Source: CAZPNX01 sp964518765
Lineage (GTDB): Bacteria; Edwardsbacteria; AC1; EtOH8
Length of the DNA: 64,000 bases
NCBI GenBank assembly: GCA_964518765.1
Contig: CAZFJC010000001.1
Coordinates: 62,001 to 126,000 of the forward strand
Reading direction: 5' to 3'
In this document: positions 16,509 to 25,706 of the stretch, piece by piece
Numbering within the stretch: the first letter of the stretch is position 1
Layout of the letters: each line of letters begins with the position of its first letter
Notes under the pieces: generated by a model
Seen by the model: only the letters and a program-made list of their open reading frames with translations
What the model was told of the DNA's origin: nothing
Databases searched by the model: none
Translations under genes and position numbers: made by a program

Positions 16509-17588
16509 ATGAACAGACACCTGTTTGCTATCGCCATGGCGGCGATAATCATGGCGGCACCATGCTTCGCACAACTAATGACCGAGAACTTCGAATATGC
16601 GGTTGGCGACCTGGTGGCGGGCAGCGGGGGCAACTGGGTCCATTTCTCTGGAAGCGGGCTTAACATCCAGGTTTCCTCCGGCAGCCTGAGCTATCCGGAG
16701 TACCCGGCTTCGGACGTGGGCAACAAGATCGAGATCGTGGCGACCGGCGGTTCGTCCGCCGAGGACGCCTACCGACAGTTCGCCTCCCAGCCGGTAGGCA
16801 GTGAAGTATACGTATCCTTTCTGTTCACCATCCCCAACACCACGGGAATACCAGCAGACACCAGCACCAATGGCGACTATTTCCTCGCTTTATTGCCGCC
16901 AACAAGCACATCCAATTTTGCCGACAGGCTGAGCATCAAGCTAGGTTCGACTAGCTCTAACTTCCGACTGGGGATTCGCATCAGCGGCGTCGCCGGCAAC
17001 AGCACCGTTTGGTCGGCCTCTGAGTATTCAACGGGTGTCACCTACTTGGGGGTTATCAGACATTCGATGAACTCCAGCGGGACCTCCAATGATACAACCA
17101 GATTCTGGGTGAATCCTACAATCCCATGTCCCGAACCTGCTCCGGATCTGCTTGTTTACACTGCTGCCGGAAACGATCCCGATAGCCTGGCCCGCGTTGC
17201 TATCAGGCAAGGGAACTACACGCCAACCGCCTCCATCGACGGCATAACCGTAGGCAACAGCTGGGGATCGGTTACCGGCGTTTACGGATCGCCCTTGAGC
17301 ATTACCAACGCCACCTTCGCCATGGCCCCGATCAACCCCAATCCCATCAACCGATCCACCCAGATCAAGTACAGCCTGAGGGAGCCCGGCCATGTCAATT
17401 TAGGGGTGTTCAACATCCTGGGTCAGCAGGTGACCTCTTTAGTGAACGGCAACCAGGCGGCCGGCAGCCACACCGCCCACTGGAAGCTGCGCGACGACAA
17501 GGGAGCCATGGTGCCCAACGGCATTTACTTCTTCAAGTTGACCGCCAACGGACAGAACATCACCCGCCGGGCCATGGTCGTCAGGTAA
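16509..17588 (+). CDS. Secreted protein with jelly-roll-like domain and sorting C-terminus
   Basis: A 359-residue exported protein with a signal peptide (MNRHLFAIAMAAIIMAAPCFAQ). Residues about 25-260 form one beta-rich domain without a recognisable catalytic motif; it is clearly paralogous to the N-terminus of the 21423 gene product, sharing GNWV, SGSLSYP, AEDAYR, ADTSTNGDYF and IDGI blocks. Residues about 275-359 form the FlgD-like module with NPNPIN, LGQQV and NGIYFFKL, ending MVVR. GGAGAGGAAG precedes the ATG; a consensus promoter lies upstream and a strong terminator downstream, so it is monocistronic. Probably a small abundant surface or extracellular matrix protein; a carbohydrate-binding role is possible. 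Confidence 0.75.
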   Translation: MNRHLFAIAMAAIIMAAPCFAQLMTENFEYAVGDLVAGSGGNWVHFSGSGLNIQVSSGSLSYPEYPASDVGNKIEIVATGGSSAEDAYRQFASQPVGSEVYVSFLFTIPNTTGIPADTSTNGDYFLALLPPTSTSNFADRLSIKLGSTSSNFRLGIRISGVAGNSTVWSASEYSTGVTYLGVIRHSMNSSGTSNDTTRFWVNPTIPCPEPAPDLLVYTAAGNDPDSLARVAIRQGNYTPTASIDGITVGNSWGSVTGVYGSPLSITNATFAMAPINPNPINRSTQIKYSLREPGHVNLGVFNILGQQVTSLVNGNQAAGSHTAHWKLRDDKGAMVPNGIYFFKLTANGQNITRRAMVVR

Positions 17589-17602
17589 CAATTGACCGGA
17601 AT

Positions 17603-17640
17603 AATAAAAAAGGGAGGAAGCTTTTCCTCCCTTTTTTATT
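17603..17640 (+). terminator. Strong intrinsic terminator
   Basis: GGGAGGAA (17612-17619) and TTCCTCCC (17624-17631) pair around a GCTT loop, flanked by A and T tracts that extend the stem to 17603-17640. It is nearly symmetrical and could act on both strands. Confidence 0.9.
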
Positions 17641-18077
17641 GCCATGGCTCCGTGTCGAAGCAACGTCGATATGTCGGATTAACTACGAAGTAAAAATGTC
17701 GGGATGCAGCGGTTGAGGCTTGGGAGGCCACGGCTGGGCGCTTGTCACCGGGGAAAGGGGAGGGGTTATTATAGGCAGAGGCTTGATGCCGTCCGGGGTT
17801 TTGAGGGTTTTGATGGCCCGGTCTTTGTGGGCAGCCCTGATGTTGCCGTTTGGGGGGCGGGGGACGATCGAAGGAGGCGATTATGGCAGATGTCGAGCCT
17901 GTTCAACTCCGTCCTGGTAGGGGTAATGTGTTCATTTTTCATATCCTGACATTTTAGCACGGCAGTTAGACCCTGACATAATCATTATGCTATCATATAT
18001 TGCTATCACCCAGTTGACTTTACGTTGGTTATGATTTATCATTAGACGATGTTTTTGAGGTCTGTCCCCTCTCACAA
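17641..18077. other. Gene-free region with possible IS-end remnant
   Basis: About 440 bases without a convincing gene. Two direct copies of CCTGACAT lie 27 bases apart (17945-17952 and 17972-17979), resembling repeated binding sites near IS21-like ends, and a short open stretch from 17883 (MADVEPVQLRPGRG...) stops after about two dozen codons. No transposase is nearby. The rest, including G-rich 17700-17870, shows no feature I can name. Confidence 0.35.
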
Positions 18078-19025
18078 ATGAAACCAGCCAAGTCCCTTAA
18101 CTCCGCCTGGCTCTACTTATTTCCGGTCCTGGCGGTGGTGGCGATCTTCCGCCTGCTGCCCATGGCCCAGGCGGTGGCCATGAGCTTTTTCGATTGGGGG
18201 CTGGCCGGGGCCAGGCGATTCATGGGGCTGTGGAACTACTTCAACCTGCTTTCCGATGCTAAGTTCCTCCAGAGCCTGGTGAACACCGTTTATTATGTTT
18301 TGGGGGTGGTCCCGGCCGGGCTCTTCCTGTCGCTTTTCATCGCAGTGCTGCTGAACCAGAAGGTGAGGCTGGCGTCGGCCTACCGCCTGGCCCTCTTCCT
18401 GCCGGTGATCACCTCGACGGTGGCCGTGTCCCTGGTCTGGAAGTGGATCTTCAATCCCAGGATGGGCGTGGCCAACCAGGCCCTGTCCTGGCTGGGGCTC
18501 AGGCCGTCGATGTGGCTGGAGGAATCGGCCGGGATCGTCAATATCGCCCTATCGCCCCTGGGGCTCCAGCTGCCCGGATCCCTGGCCGGCCCCAGCCTGG
18601 CCATGTGCGCTATCATACTGATGAGCGTCTGGCACCACTTGGGCTACAACGTCCTCATCTTCCTGGCCGGCCTGCAGTCAATTCCCCGGGACTACTACGA
18701 GGCGGCCTCGCTGGACGGGGCGGGGAGGTGGAGCCTCTTCCGGAACGTCACCTGGCCTCTGCTCTCGCCGACAACCTTCTACGTGCTGCTGATGACCACC
18801 ATCACCTCGTTCCAGATGTTCATCCAGGTATACACCATGCAGGGGCCGGTGGGCGGCAACCCTATGGGCACTACCAGGACTATAGTCTACTACCTGTACG
18901 AGAAGGGTTTCTCCGACTGGCAGATGGGCTACGCCAACGCTATCGCCTTCGTCCTGTTCCTGATAGTGCTGGGGCTGACCCTTCTTCAGCGGCGGGTACT
19001 GGAGAAGAGGGTGCACTACCAATGA
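18078..19025 (+). CDS. Sugar ABC transporter permease (MalF/UgpA type)
   Basis: A 315-residue inner-membrane permease with about six hydrophobic segments, beginning at WLYLFPVLAVVAIFRLLPMA. The cytoplasmic EAA loop EAASLDGAGRWSLFRNVTWPLLSP (about residues 213-236) contacts the ATPase. It forms a heterodimer with the permease at 19092 and is served by the binding protein at 19954. MalF/UgpA-type transporters import oligosaccharides or glycerol-phosphate-like compounds; the substrate cannot be read from sequence. The nearby GH57 glycosidase makes a maltooligosaccharide-like substrate possible. Confidence 0.9.
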   Translation: MKPAKSLNSAWLYLFPVLAVVAIFRLLPMAQAVAMSFFDWGLAGARRFMGLWNYFNLLSDAKFLQSLVNTVYYVLGVVPAGLFLSLFIAVLLNQKVRLASAYRLALFLPVITSTVAVSLVWKWIFNPRMGVANQALSWLGLRPSMWLEESAGIVNIALSPLGLQLPGSLAGPSLAMCAIILMSVWHHLGYNVLIFLAGLQSIPRDYYEAASLDGAGRWSLFRNVTWPLLSPTTFYVLLMTTITSFQMFIQVYTMQGPVGGNPMGTTRTIVYYLYEKGFSDWQMGYANAIAFVLFLIVLGLTLLQRRVLEKRVHYQ

Positions 19026-19034
19026 TCCCAGGGA

Positions 19035-19074
19035 CGTAGTAACGTATCAACGCTGGACGTTGAACGTTACTACG
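19035..19074 (+). repeat. Long intercistronic hairpin between permease genes
   Basis: CGTAGTAACGT (19035-19045) pairs with ACGTTACTACG (19064-19074), and TCAACG (19047-19052) with CGTTGA (19058-19063), giving 17 base pairs with one bulged A and a five-base loop. There is no T-tract, so an mRNA-stability or partial-attenuation element, or a mobile palindromic repeat, is more likely than a terminator. Confidence 0.6.
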
Positions 19075-19091
19075 CCTAACGTTAGCCGTAA

Positions 19092-19913
19092 ATGAGCAAA
19101 CCAATATTCAGGATAGCGCTTTACGCCGCACTGACGGCCGTCTCCCTGGCCATGGTCTTCCCCTTCGGCTGGATGATCCTGACCTCGCTCAAGACCCAGC
19201 CGGAGACCATCAAGGTTCCGCCCCGGCTGCTGCCGCAGGCGCCGCAGTGGGCCAACTACCTGAACGTCTGGCGGCAGATACCGCTTCTCCGCTACTTCCT
19301 GAACACGGCCATCGTCACCGTCCTCACCCTGGCCGGAGTGCTGCTTACTTCATCACTGGGCGCCTTTGCCTTTGCTTTTAGAAAATTTCGGGGAAGGGAC
19401 CTGAGCTTCATGGCCCTTTTGGGGATGATGATGATACCCCAGCCGGTCTACCTGGTGCCGGCCTACGTCATCCTGGCCAAGCTCGGCTGGCTGGACACCT
19501 TCTACGCCCTGGTGGTGCCCTGGACGGTGAACATCTTCTCCGTCTTCCTGGTCAGGCAGCACTTCAAGACGGTGCCCCCGAGCTTGTACGAGGCAGCCAA
19601 GATGGACGGCGCCGGCGATCTGCGATTCCTGTGGCACGTGCTGCTGCCGATATCCCGACCAGTGCTGGTGACCGTCGCCCTGTTCTCGATCATAGGCAGC
19701 TGGAACAGCTTCCTCTGGCCGCTGATAGTCACCAACAGCGAGAAGGTGAGGCCGCTGCAGGTGGGCCTGGCCTATTTCTCCCAGGAGCAGGGGTCGTTCT
19801 GGCCCCAGCTGATGGCGGCCTCGACCCTGGTGATCCTGCCGCTGGTCGTCTTCTATCTCTTCGCCCAAAGACAGATAACGGAAAGCTTCGCCTCCAGCGG
19901 GATCAAGGAATGA
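19092..19913 (+). CDS. Sugar ABC transporter permease (MalG/UgpE type)
   Basis: A 273-residue inner-membrane permease. The N-terminus SLAMVFPFGWMILTSLKTQPE is typical of the MalG/UgpE family, followed by five more hydrophobic segments and the EAA loop EAAKMDGAGDLRFLWHVLLP (about 155-175). It pairs with the 18078 permease to form the translocation channel. The gene follows a 66-base spacer that contains a long hairpin, which may set the relative expression of the two subunits. Substrate unknown. Confidence 0.9.
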   Translation: MSKPIFRIALYAALTAVSLAMVFPFGWMILTSLKTQPETIKVPPRLLPQAPQWANYLNVWRQIPLLRYFLNTAIVTVLTLAGVLLTSSLGAFAFAFRKFRGRDLSFMALLGMMMIPQPVYLVPAYVILAKLGWLDTFYALVVPWTVNIFSVFLVRQHFKTVPPSLYEAAKMDGAGDLRFLWHVLLPISRPVLVTVALFSIIGSWNSFLWPLIVTNSEKVRPLQVGLAYFSQEQGSFWPQLMAASTLVILPLVVFYLFAQRQITESFASSGIKE

Positions 19914-19953
19914 TATCAAGTCATAACTCAGAATTCAGAAGGCAGAATACGGC

Positions 19954-21342
19954 GTGAGCAACCGGTTCAAAGCGTGGATGGTTTTTTTGTTCACCATCCT
20001 CATCCTGCTCACGGCTTCCTTGGGAGCGCAGCAGGGGGGCGGCAAGGAGATCACCCTGTGGCATGTCATGGGCGGACCCTTGAAGGCCACCTTGGACTCT
20101 CTGATAGCCGGGTTCGAGCAGGAGACGGGTATCGCGGTCAAAGCCGTCAACATGGGCAACTACACCGCCCTCTCCCAGAAGCTGATGGCGGCGGCCGCGG
20201 CCGGGAACCTGCCGGAGATCACCCAGTCGTACGAGGCCTGGACCAGCCAGCTGCTGGAGAAGGACGCGGTCAGGCCGTTTCAGGACTTCCTGATCGAGGA
20301 GGGGGGGCTGGACTCCGCCGACCTGGTGGACATCTTCCCAGTGATGATATCCGAATGCTCCCGCGACGGCCGCCTGGTGACCCTGCCTTTCAACAAGAGC
20401 GTACCGGTCTACTACTACAATCGAGACATGTTCGTTGCGGCCGGTCTTGACCCGGATAGCTTTCCAACGACCTGGGACAGTTTCATCGAGGTCGCCAGAC
20501 TGATGACCGTCGATCGGAACGGGGACGGCAGGCCGGAGAGTTGGGGCACCGCCTTCCCGATAAACTCCCTGTGGCTCTTCCAATGTTTGATCCTACAGAA
20601 CGGCGCCGACGTTTTCGACAGCGCCGGACGGGCATCCTTCGCTGGTCCCGAGGGGGTGGCCGCCCTGCAGTTGATGGCCGATCTGGTGTATAAATACAAG
20701 GTAGGATATATCACCACCGGCTTCGAGCACCAGAACGATTTCCTGGCCGGCCGGGTGGCCATGATACAGGGCTCCTCGGCCTCACTAGCCTACCTCTCGC
20801 TTCAGGACATCCCTTTCGAGCTGGGGATAGCGCCTCTGCCTGGCGCAAACAGGAGGGCGGTGGTCCTCTCCGGCACCAACATGGCCATATTGAGGCAAAG
20901 GGATGAAAAGTCTATGGAGGCGGCCTGGCGCTTCGCCAAATACCTGATCCGGACCGACAACACGGCCCGGTGGTCGGCCGAGACCAGCTATCTGCCCGTT
21001 CGCCGTTCCGGCTTCAGCCACCCGCTGATGCGGGCCAAGTTCAGGAAGTACCCCGGACTGGAGAGGGCCTACCGCCAGATAGACTACGCTTGGCCAGAGC
21101 CGAGGGAGGTCGCCTGGCTCACCGGCAGGGCGATAGTGGAGGAGGAGGGGCTGCAGCCGGCGCTAAAGGGGCTAAAGACGCCCCAGGAGGCCCTAAGTTC
21201 CGCGGCCAGGCATCTGGACAAGCAGTACGGCAGGATAGACGGAAATCCCTGGATATCGATGCTGGCATTTTTGCCCATTATACTCATTTCGGCGGTTACC
21301 ATCGCCATAGCGAAAAAGAAAAATAAACAAATAATCACTTGA
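19954..21342 (+). CDS. Sugar ABC transporter substrate-binding protein with C-terminal membrane segment
   Basis: A 462-residue family-1 solute-binding protein (UgpB/MalE-like): ITLWHVMGGPLKATLDSLIAGFEQETGI near residue 32 and VTLPFNKSVPVYYYNRDMF near 140 are typical. Translation begins at GTG 19954. The N-terminal hydrophobic stretch lacks a lipobox Cys (ASLGAQQ), and the C-terminus has a second hydrophobic helix followed by lysines (LAFLPIILISAVTIAIAKKKNK), so the protein may be anchored to the inner membrane by its tail. That is unusual for this family, whose members are normally free periplasmic proteins or lipoproteins. It belongs to the operon with the two permeases. Confidence 0.88.
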   Translation: MSNRFKAWMVFLFTILILLTASLGAQQGGGKEITLWHVMGGPLKATLDSLIAGFEQETGIAVKAVNMGNYTALSQKLMAAAAAGNLPEITQSYEAWTSQLLEKDAVRPFQDFLIEEGGLDSADLVDIFPVMISECSRDGRLVTLPFNKSVPVYYYNRDMFVAAGLDPDSFPTTWDSFIEVARLMTVDRNGDGRPESWGTAFPINSLWLFQCLILQNGADVFDSAGRASFAGPEGVAALQLMADLVYKYKVGYITTGFEHQNDFLAGRVAMIQGSSASLAYLSLQDIPFELGIAPLPGANRRAVVLSGTNMAILRQRDEKSMEAAWRFAKYLIRTDNTARWSAETSYLPVRRSGFSHPLMRAKFRKYPGLERAYRQIDYAWPEPREVAWLTGRAIVEEEGLQPALKGLKTPQEALSSAARHLDKQYGRIDGNPWISMLAFLPIILISAVTIAIAKKKNKQIIT

Positions 21343-21422
21343 TCAGTAATAGGATATCTGTAATTAATAAAGCATTACTTTACTATATGAAAAACATACT
21401 TCAATATGTGGAAGGGGTAAAC

Positions 21423-24400
21423 ATGTACATTCCAAGAAAATGGCAGGCAGCGGTTTGGGCTTTGCCGCTGTTGTTCCTCCTAACAGTCGGCTCTGGCGCC
21501 ACGCTGCTGATGGACGAGAACTTCAGTTACTCCACCGGTCAGTTGACTTCCGTCAGCGGCGGCAACTGGGTAACCAACACCGGGTCTGGATACCTCATCC
21601 AAGTGAACAGCGGCAGCCTATCCTATCCGGGCTACCTGTCTTCAGGGATTGATAACAAGATATCCCTGGTGAGCCCGTCCGGCTCGGCCGAGGACGCCTA
21701 CCGGGGCTTCGCCCCCCAGGCCGCCGGATCGGCAGTCTATGCCGGATTCCTTCTTAGCCTGGCTGACGGCAATGGGCTGGCCGCAGACACCAGCACCAAC
21801 GGCGATTACTTCGTAGCCCTGTTGCCAAGCGCCTTGACCACCGCCTACATGGGGCGCCTGACAATCAGGAGCGGCAACGTCCCCAACACCTACCAGTTGG
21901 GAATCCGCGCCTCCTCCAGCAACACGACCATATGGAGCGGGACCAACCTGAACATCGGGGAAGCCGCGCTTGTGGTTATGCGCTACGGGCTGGTGTCGGG
22001 CAAGGGAAACGACAGCGTCTGGCTGTGGATTAATCCGGCACTTTCGGGAGGCGAACCGTCCCCCGACCTCCAGGCGGTGGTGGCCGGAACCGACCCTAGC
22101 GACATCGGCCGCTTCGCTATCAGGCAGAGCTACGCCACCGCCCCGCCGGCCGCCACCCCAAACGCCGACATCGACGGCATCAGAGTGGGTACGACTTGGT
22201 CAGATATAAGCGGTGTGAGCGGCTCTGGGCCGAACGTGGCCTCCACCAATCCGGCAAACGGAGCCTCCAATGTCCTGCCCAGCGCAACCATCTCGGTGAC
22301 ATTCGATCGGCTGGTCGTCGGCGCCACGGTGGACACCTCCAGCTTCGTGGTGACGGGCAGGAGGCAGGCCTACTACCCGGCCGACTCCATCAGGCCGGCG
22401 GGCAACAGCGCCAGCTTCACCTACTTCGTCCGCGATAGCCTGCGCAAGTCGGACACGGTGACCGTCACCCTGACCACCGCCATAAGGGACACGGCCGGCG
22501 ACAGCCTGGGTACGGCCTATACCTGGACGTTCTACACCCTGGTGCCCGACCTGGTGCCGCCGGTGGTCGTCTCGACCTCGCCGGCCAACGGCCAGGAGTA
22601 CGTGCCGGTCGACGCCGCGGTGGAGATAGACTTTAACGAGGTCCTGTTGCCGTCCAGCGTCACCACCTCGGCCTTCTCCATCGCCGGCCGTAGGACCGCC
22701 CAGTACTCTATAGGCGCCCCGGTGCTCTCCAACGGCGACCGGCGGGTGACCATCCAGCCGTCTGGCGGCTTCCAGTACCGGGACACCATCACCGTCAGCA
22801 TCTCTTCGGCCATCACCGACCTGTCGGGCAATGCCCTCAGGGATACCAGTTTCACCTTCACCACCAAGCTGAGGCCGGGGTTAACTATTAGGGACATACA
22901 ATACACCACCGATCCCTCGGGGGATTCTCCCTATAATGGCCAGAACGTTACCTTCTCCGGAGTGGTGACCGGAGTAGTGAAGGTGGGCACCTACGCTGGG
23001 AAGTTGTACTACGTCCAGGACGGCTATGGGCCATGGAACGGGGTCTACTGTTATGACCGCAGCAATACGGTCAGTATGGGCGATTCAATACTGGTGACCG
23101 GGACGGTAGACGAGTACAACAATCTTACCGAGATATCACCGGTATCTTCGATAACATTCCTGAAAAAAGGATGCCAGTTGCCGCAACCGGTGGTCCTTCC
23201 GACAGACAGCTTCGCCACTTCCTCTTCGAACGCAGAGCCCTACGAGGGAGTGTTGGTAGCGGTCAGCAAGGTGACGGTGACCAATCCGGATCTGGGTTAT
23301 GGGGAATGGATGATAGACGACGGATCGGGCGGATGCCGTGTCAACGATGGCATAGACTCCACTTCGCATCTGGGATACACCCCTGTGCTCAACGACACCC
23401 TGGTGCGAGTAGTAGGCATATTCGACTTTAACTACAGCGACTTCAAAATTCTACCGAGAACGGCGAAGGACATCGTCCAATATAAACCCGTCAGATTCCT
23501 GAGCTCGATACCCTCCAGCGGCAATGCCAACGTGCCGACCCAGGTCGGCATCAGGCTGGAGTTCGACAAACCTCTTGACCAGTCTACCCTAGTTCCGGCC
23601 AACTTCGCCGTCACCGGCAGCCTGGGAGGAAGCTACCCCCTGGCGGTCTCCTACGACAGCTTAAACTACCTGGTGACGCTGAAGGCCCAGCCCGCCCTGA
23701 CCCCTGGCGAGACGGTCAGCGTCTGGGTCTCGTACGCCCTGCGCGACACCTTCGGCTGGTACCTGGACGGCAACCGGAACGGGGTGGGCTCGAACGACAG
23801 CACCGACCAGGTGCGTTTCAGCTTCACCACCCTGCTCAACCCCACCCGGATCGCCGATGTCCAGAGGACCGGCCCCGACGGTTTCACCCCGGTACTGGTG
23901 GGGCAGACGGTGACGGTGGAGGGGGTGGTCACCGGCCCGGCCAACATCATCTCCAGCTCGACCAGCTCCACCGCCAGCTCCTATATCCAGGACGCCTCGG
24001 GCGGGGTCAACCTGTACGGCGGCTCCAAGAGCGACTTCGACCTGGGCCGTCGGGTGGTGGCCACCGGGGTGGTCACCGAGTACAACGGCGTCACCGAGGT
24101 GGCGGCCAGCTCGTCCGACGTTTCGGTGTGGGACCTGGCCGACAGCCTGCCCCGGCCGAAAACCATGATCTACAACCAGTTCCCCACCGAGTCCATCGAG
24201 GGCCTGCTGATCGATTTCGAGGGCATCATCAACGCTCCGCCTGCCTACGCCGGCGGCGGCTACAACCTGGAGGTGCGCAACGGCGATGCGGTGGTGGCCC
24301 TGCGCTACGGCGAGGCCGCCGGCTTCGACAACTCGGCCCTCACCTCGGGAACCAAGGTCCACGTCACCGGCATCGTCTCCCAGTACGATAAGGAGCCGCC

Positions 24401-24821
24401 CTACTCCACCGGATACCAGATCATCCCGCGCTTTCCGGAGGCCTACAGCTTCGGCGGCCGCATCTACCCGGCCGACATAGAGGTGATATCCGACCTGACT
24501 CCACCGTCGGCTTCGCCGGAGATATCGGGCGTCAATCCCAACCCGTTCTCGCCGGACCTGGGCGAGGTGGCCTGGATCGAGCTGAACGCCCCGGCCGACG
24601 ACCGGGTGACCCTCAGGATCTACGACCTTAAAGGACGGCTGGTAAAGACCTGCCTGAACAACGCGCCGGGCGGCCATCAGACCTATCCCTGGGACGGCAA
24701 GGACAACATGGGCCGGCGGGCCGGCATCGGCATCTACATCGCCCACCTGCGCAGCGTTTCCACGCAGGGCGGCAGCGTGGATCGGACCAAGCTGGTGGTT
24801 CTGGGAACCCCACTTAAATAG
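21423..24821 (+). CDS. Large secreted protein with Ig-like, OB-fold-like and sorting domains
   Basis: A 1132-residue exported protein. The ATG at 21423 follows GGAAGGGG and gives a signal peptide (ALPLLFLLTVGSGA); earlier in-frame codons add a non-signal extension. Residues about 24-260 are paralogous to the 16509 gene product. Then come two Big_5/SbsA-like Ig domains (STNPANGASNV and STSPANGQEYV), an OB-fold-like domain of the kind found with extracellular nucleases (VVTGVVKVGTYAGKLYYVQD), a third Ig domain, a second OB-like domain (EGVVTGPANI...SSYIQDASGG), and an FlgD-like C-terminal module (VNPNPFSP...GIGIYIAHL). No nuclease catalytic core is seen. It heads the surface-protein operon. Confidence 0.8.
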   Translation: MYIPRKWQAAVWALPLLFLLTVGSGATLLMDENFSYSTGQLTSVSGGNWVTNTGSGYLIQVNSGSLSYPGYLSSGIDNKISLVSPSGSAEDAYRGFAPQAAGSAVYAGFLLSLADGNGLAADTSTNGDYFVALLPSALTTAYMGRLTIRSGNVPNTYQLGIRASSSNTTIWSGTNLNIGEAALVVMRYGLVSGKGNDSVWLWINPALSGGEPSPDLQAVVAGTDPSDIGRFAIRQSYATAPPAATPNADIDGIRVGTTWSDISGVSGSGPNVASTNPANGASNVLPSATISVTFDRLVVGATVDTSSFVVTGRRQAYYPADSIRPAGNSASFTYFVRDSLRKSDTVTVTLTTAIRDTAGDSLGTAYTWTFYTLVPDLVPPVVVSTSPANGQEYVPVDAAVEIDFNEVLLPSSVTTSAFSIAGRRTAQYSIGAPVLSNGDRRVTIQPSGGFQYRDTITVSISSAITDLSGNALRDTSFTFTTKLRPGLTIRDIQYTTDPSGDSPYNGQNVTFSGVVTGVVKVGTYAGKLYYVQDGYGPWNGVYCYDRSNTVSMGDSILVTGTVDEYNNLTEISPVSSITFLKKGCQLPQPVVLPTDSFATSSSNAEPYEGVLVAVSKVTVTNPDLGYGEWMIDDGSGGCRVNDGIDSTSHLGYTPVLNDTLVRVVGIFDFNYSDFKILPRTAKDIVQYKPVRFLSSIPSSGNANVPTQVGIRLEFDKPLDQSTLVPANFAVTGSLGGSYPLAVSYDSLNYLVTLKAQPALTPGETVSVWVSYALRDTFGWYLDGNRNGVGSNDSTDQVRFSFTTLLNPTRIADVQRTGPDGFTPVLVGQTVTVEGVVTGPANIISSSTSSTASSYIQDASGGVNLYGGSKSDFDLGRRVVATGVVTEYNGVTEVAASSSDVSVWDLADSLPRPKTMIYNQFPTESIEGLLIDFEGIINAPPAYAGGGYNLEVRNGDAVVALRYGEAAGFDNSALTSGTKVHVTGIVSQYDKEPPYSTGYQIIPRFPEAYSFGGRIYPADIEVISDLTPPSASPEISGVNPNPFSPDLGEVAWIELNAPADDRVTLRIYDLKGRLVKTCLNNAPGGHQTYPWDGKDNMGRRAGIGIYIAHLRSVSTQGGSVDRTKLVVLGTPLK

Positions 24822-24834
24822 CGAGGTGCAAGAT

Positions 24835-25674
24835 ATGAAAAAGACATTACTGATCCTGGGCGCCGCAGCGCTGATATCCTCCGGAGCGCAGGCCGCCTTC
24901 GAGGACTGGCAGGTGGGCATCCGGGCCAACGCCATGGCCGGCGCCTATACCGCCGTCTCCGATGACATCGAGGCCATCAGGTGGAACCCGGCCGGCCTGG
25001 CCGGCATCCAGGGCTGGCAGGCGCAGGTCTTCGGCAAGAGGCCGTGGAACATCAAGGGCCTAGCCAACGGCACCGGCAGCATCGCCCATTCCTGGGGCCG
25101 CTGGGGCGGGGCCGGGGCTTCGATTCAGCAGGTGGGCTGCGACTGGGAGAAGGACCAGACCCTGACCCTGGCCCACGGCTTCGCCATGAACCGGCAGCTT
25201 AGCTTCGGCTGGGGAGTGAACCTCTACCGACTGTGGCAGGAGAGGTTCGGCTCTTCAGCCACGGTTGGGCTTGACGTCGGCCTGCTGGCCAACATCTACC
25301 GTAAGTGGAACATCGGGCTGCAGGGCCATAATCTGAACCACCCCAGCCTGGGGACGCTTTACCAATATGACCTGCCTAGCTGGGTGTCGGCCGGCATCGG
25401 CTATCAGCCTTTTCCCGGGGTGCTGGGCACAGTCGAGGCCGCCAAGGAGGTGGGCCGTATCACCCGTTACAAATTCGGCTCCGAATATTCCCTGGCCCAG
25501 GACCGCCTGAGGTTGAGGGCCGGTATCCTCAACGAGGGCCAGCTGACGCTGTACACCATGGGCTTCGGCATCAGCTCCCTGGGCATATCGATCAACTATG
25601 CCTTCGAGGGCGGACATGAGGCGCTTCCCGGAACGCACCAGTTCGGCCTGGGATACAGATGGGGAGGGAAATGA
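24835..25674 (+). CDS. PorV/PorQ-like outer-membrane protein
   Basis: A 279-residue barrel protein. The ATG at 24835 follows GAGGTG and is preferred to the in-frame GTG nine bases earlier. The signal peptide is MKKTLLILGAAALISSGAQA. The segment GIRANAMAGAYTAVSDDIEAIRWNPAGLAG is the hallmark N-terminus of the PorV/UPF0164/FadL-related family. PorV shuttles sorted cargo to the type IX machinery in Bacteroidota. Position directly after a gene whose product ends in a sorting module fits a cargo/shuttle pair, though no type IX core gene is in the window. Confidence 0.82.
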   Translation: MKKTLLILGAAALISSGAQAAFEDWQVGIRANAMAGAYTAVSDDIEAIRWNPAGLAGIQGWQAQVFGKRPWNIKGLANGTGSIAHSWGRWGGAGASIQQVGCDWEKDQTLTLAHGFAMNRQLSFGWGVNLYRLWQERFGSSATVGLDVGLLANIYRKWNIGLQGHNLNHPSLGTLYQYDLPSWVSAGIGYQPFPGVLGTVEAAKEVGRITRYKFGSEYSLAQDRLRLRAGILNEGQLTLYTMGFGISSLGISINYAFEGGHEALPGTHQFGLGYRWGGK

Positions 25675-25706
25675 GACACAGAAACCGCAACAGAGCAAGC
25701 GACCTA

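Noticed and set aside
17704..17949. Small open frame in the gap after 17588
   Set aside because: Biased composition, no ribosome-binding site and no recognisable family; more likely spacer DNA.
23661..24935. A 424-codon minus-strand frame opposite the 21423 secreted protein
   Set aside because: Composition is dominated by Gly, Arg, Val and His from reversed GC-rich codons; the plus-strand frame has clear domains.
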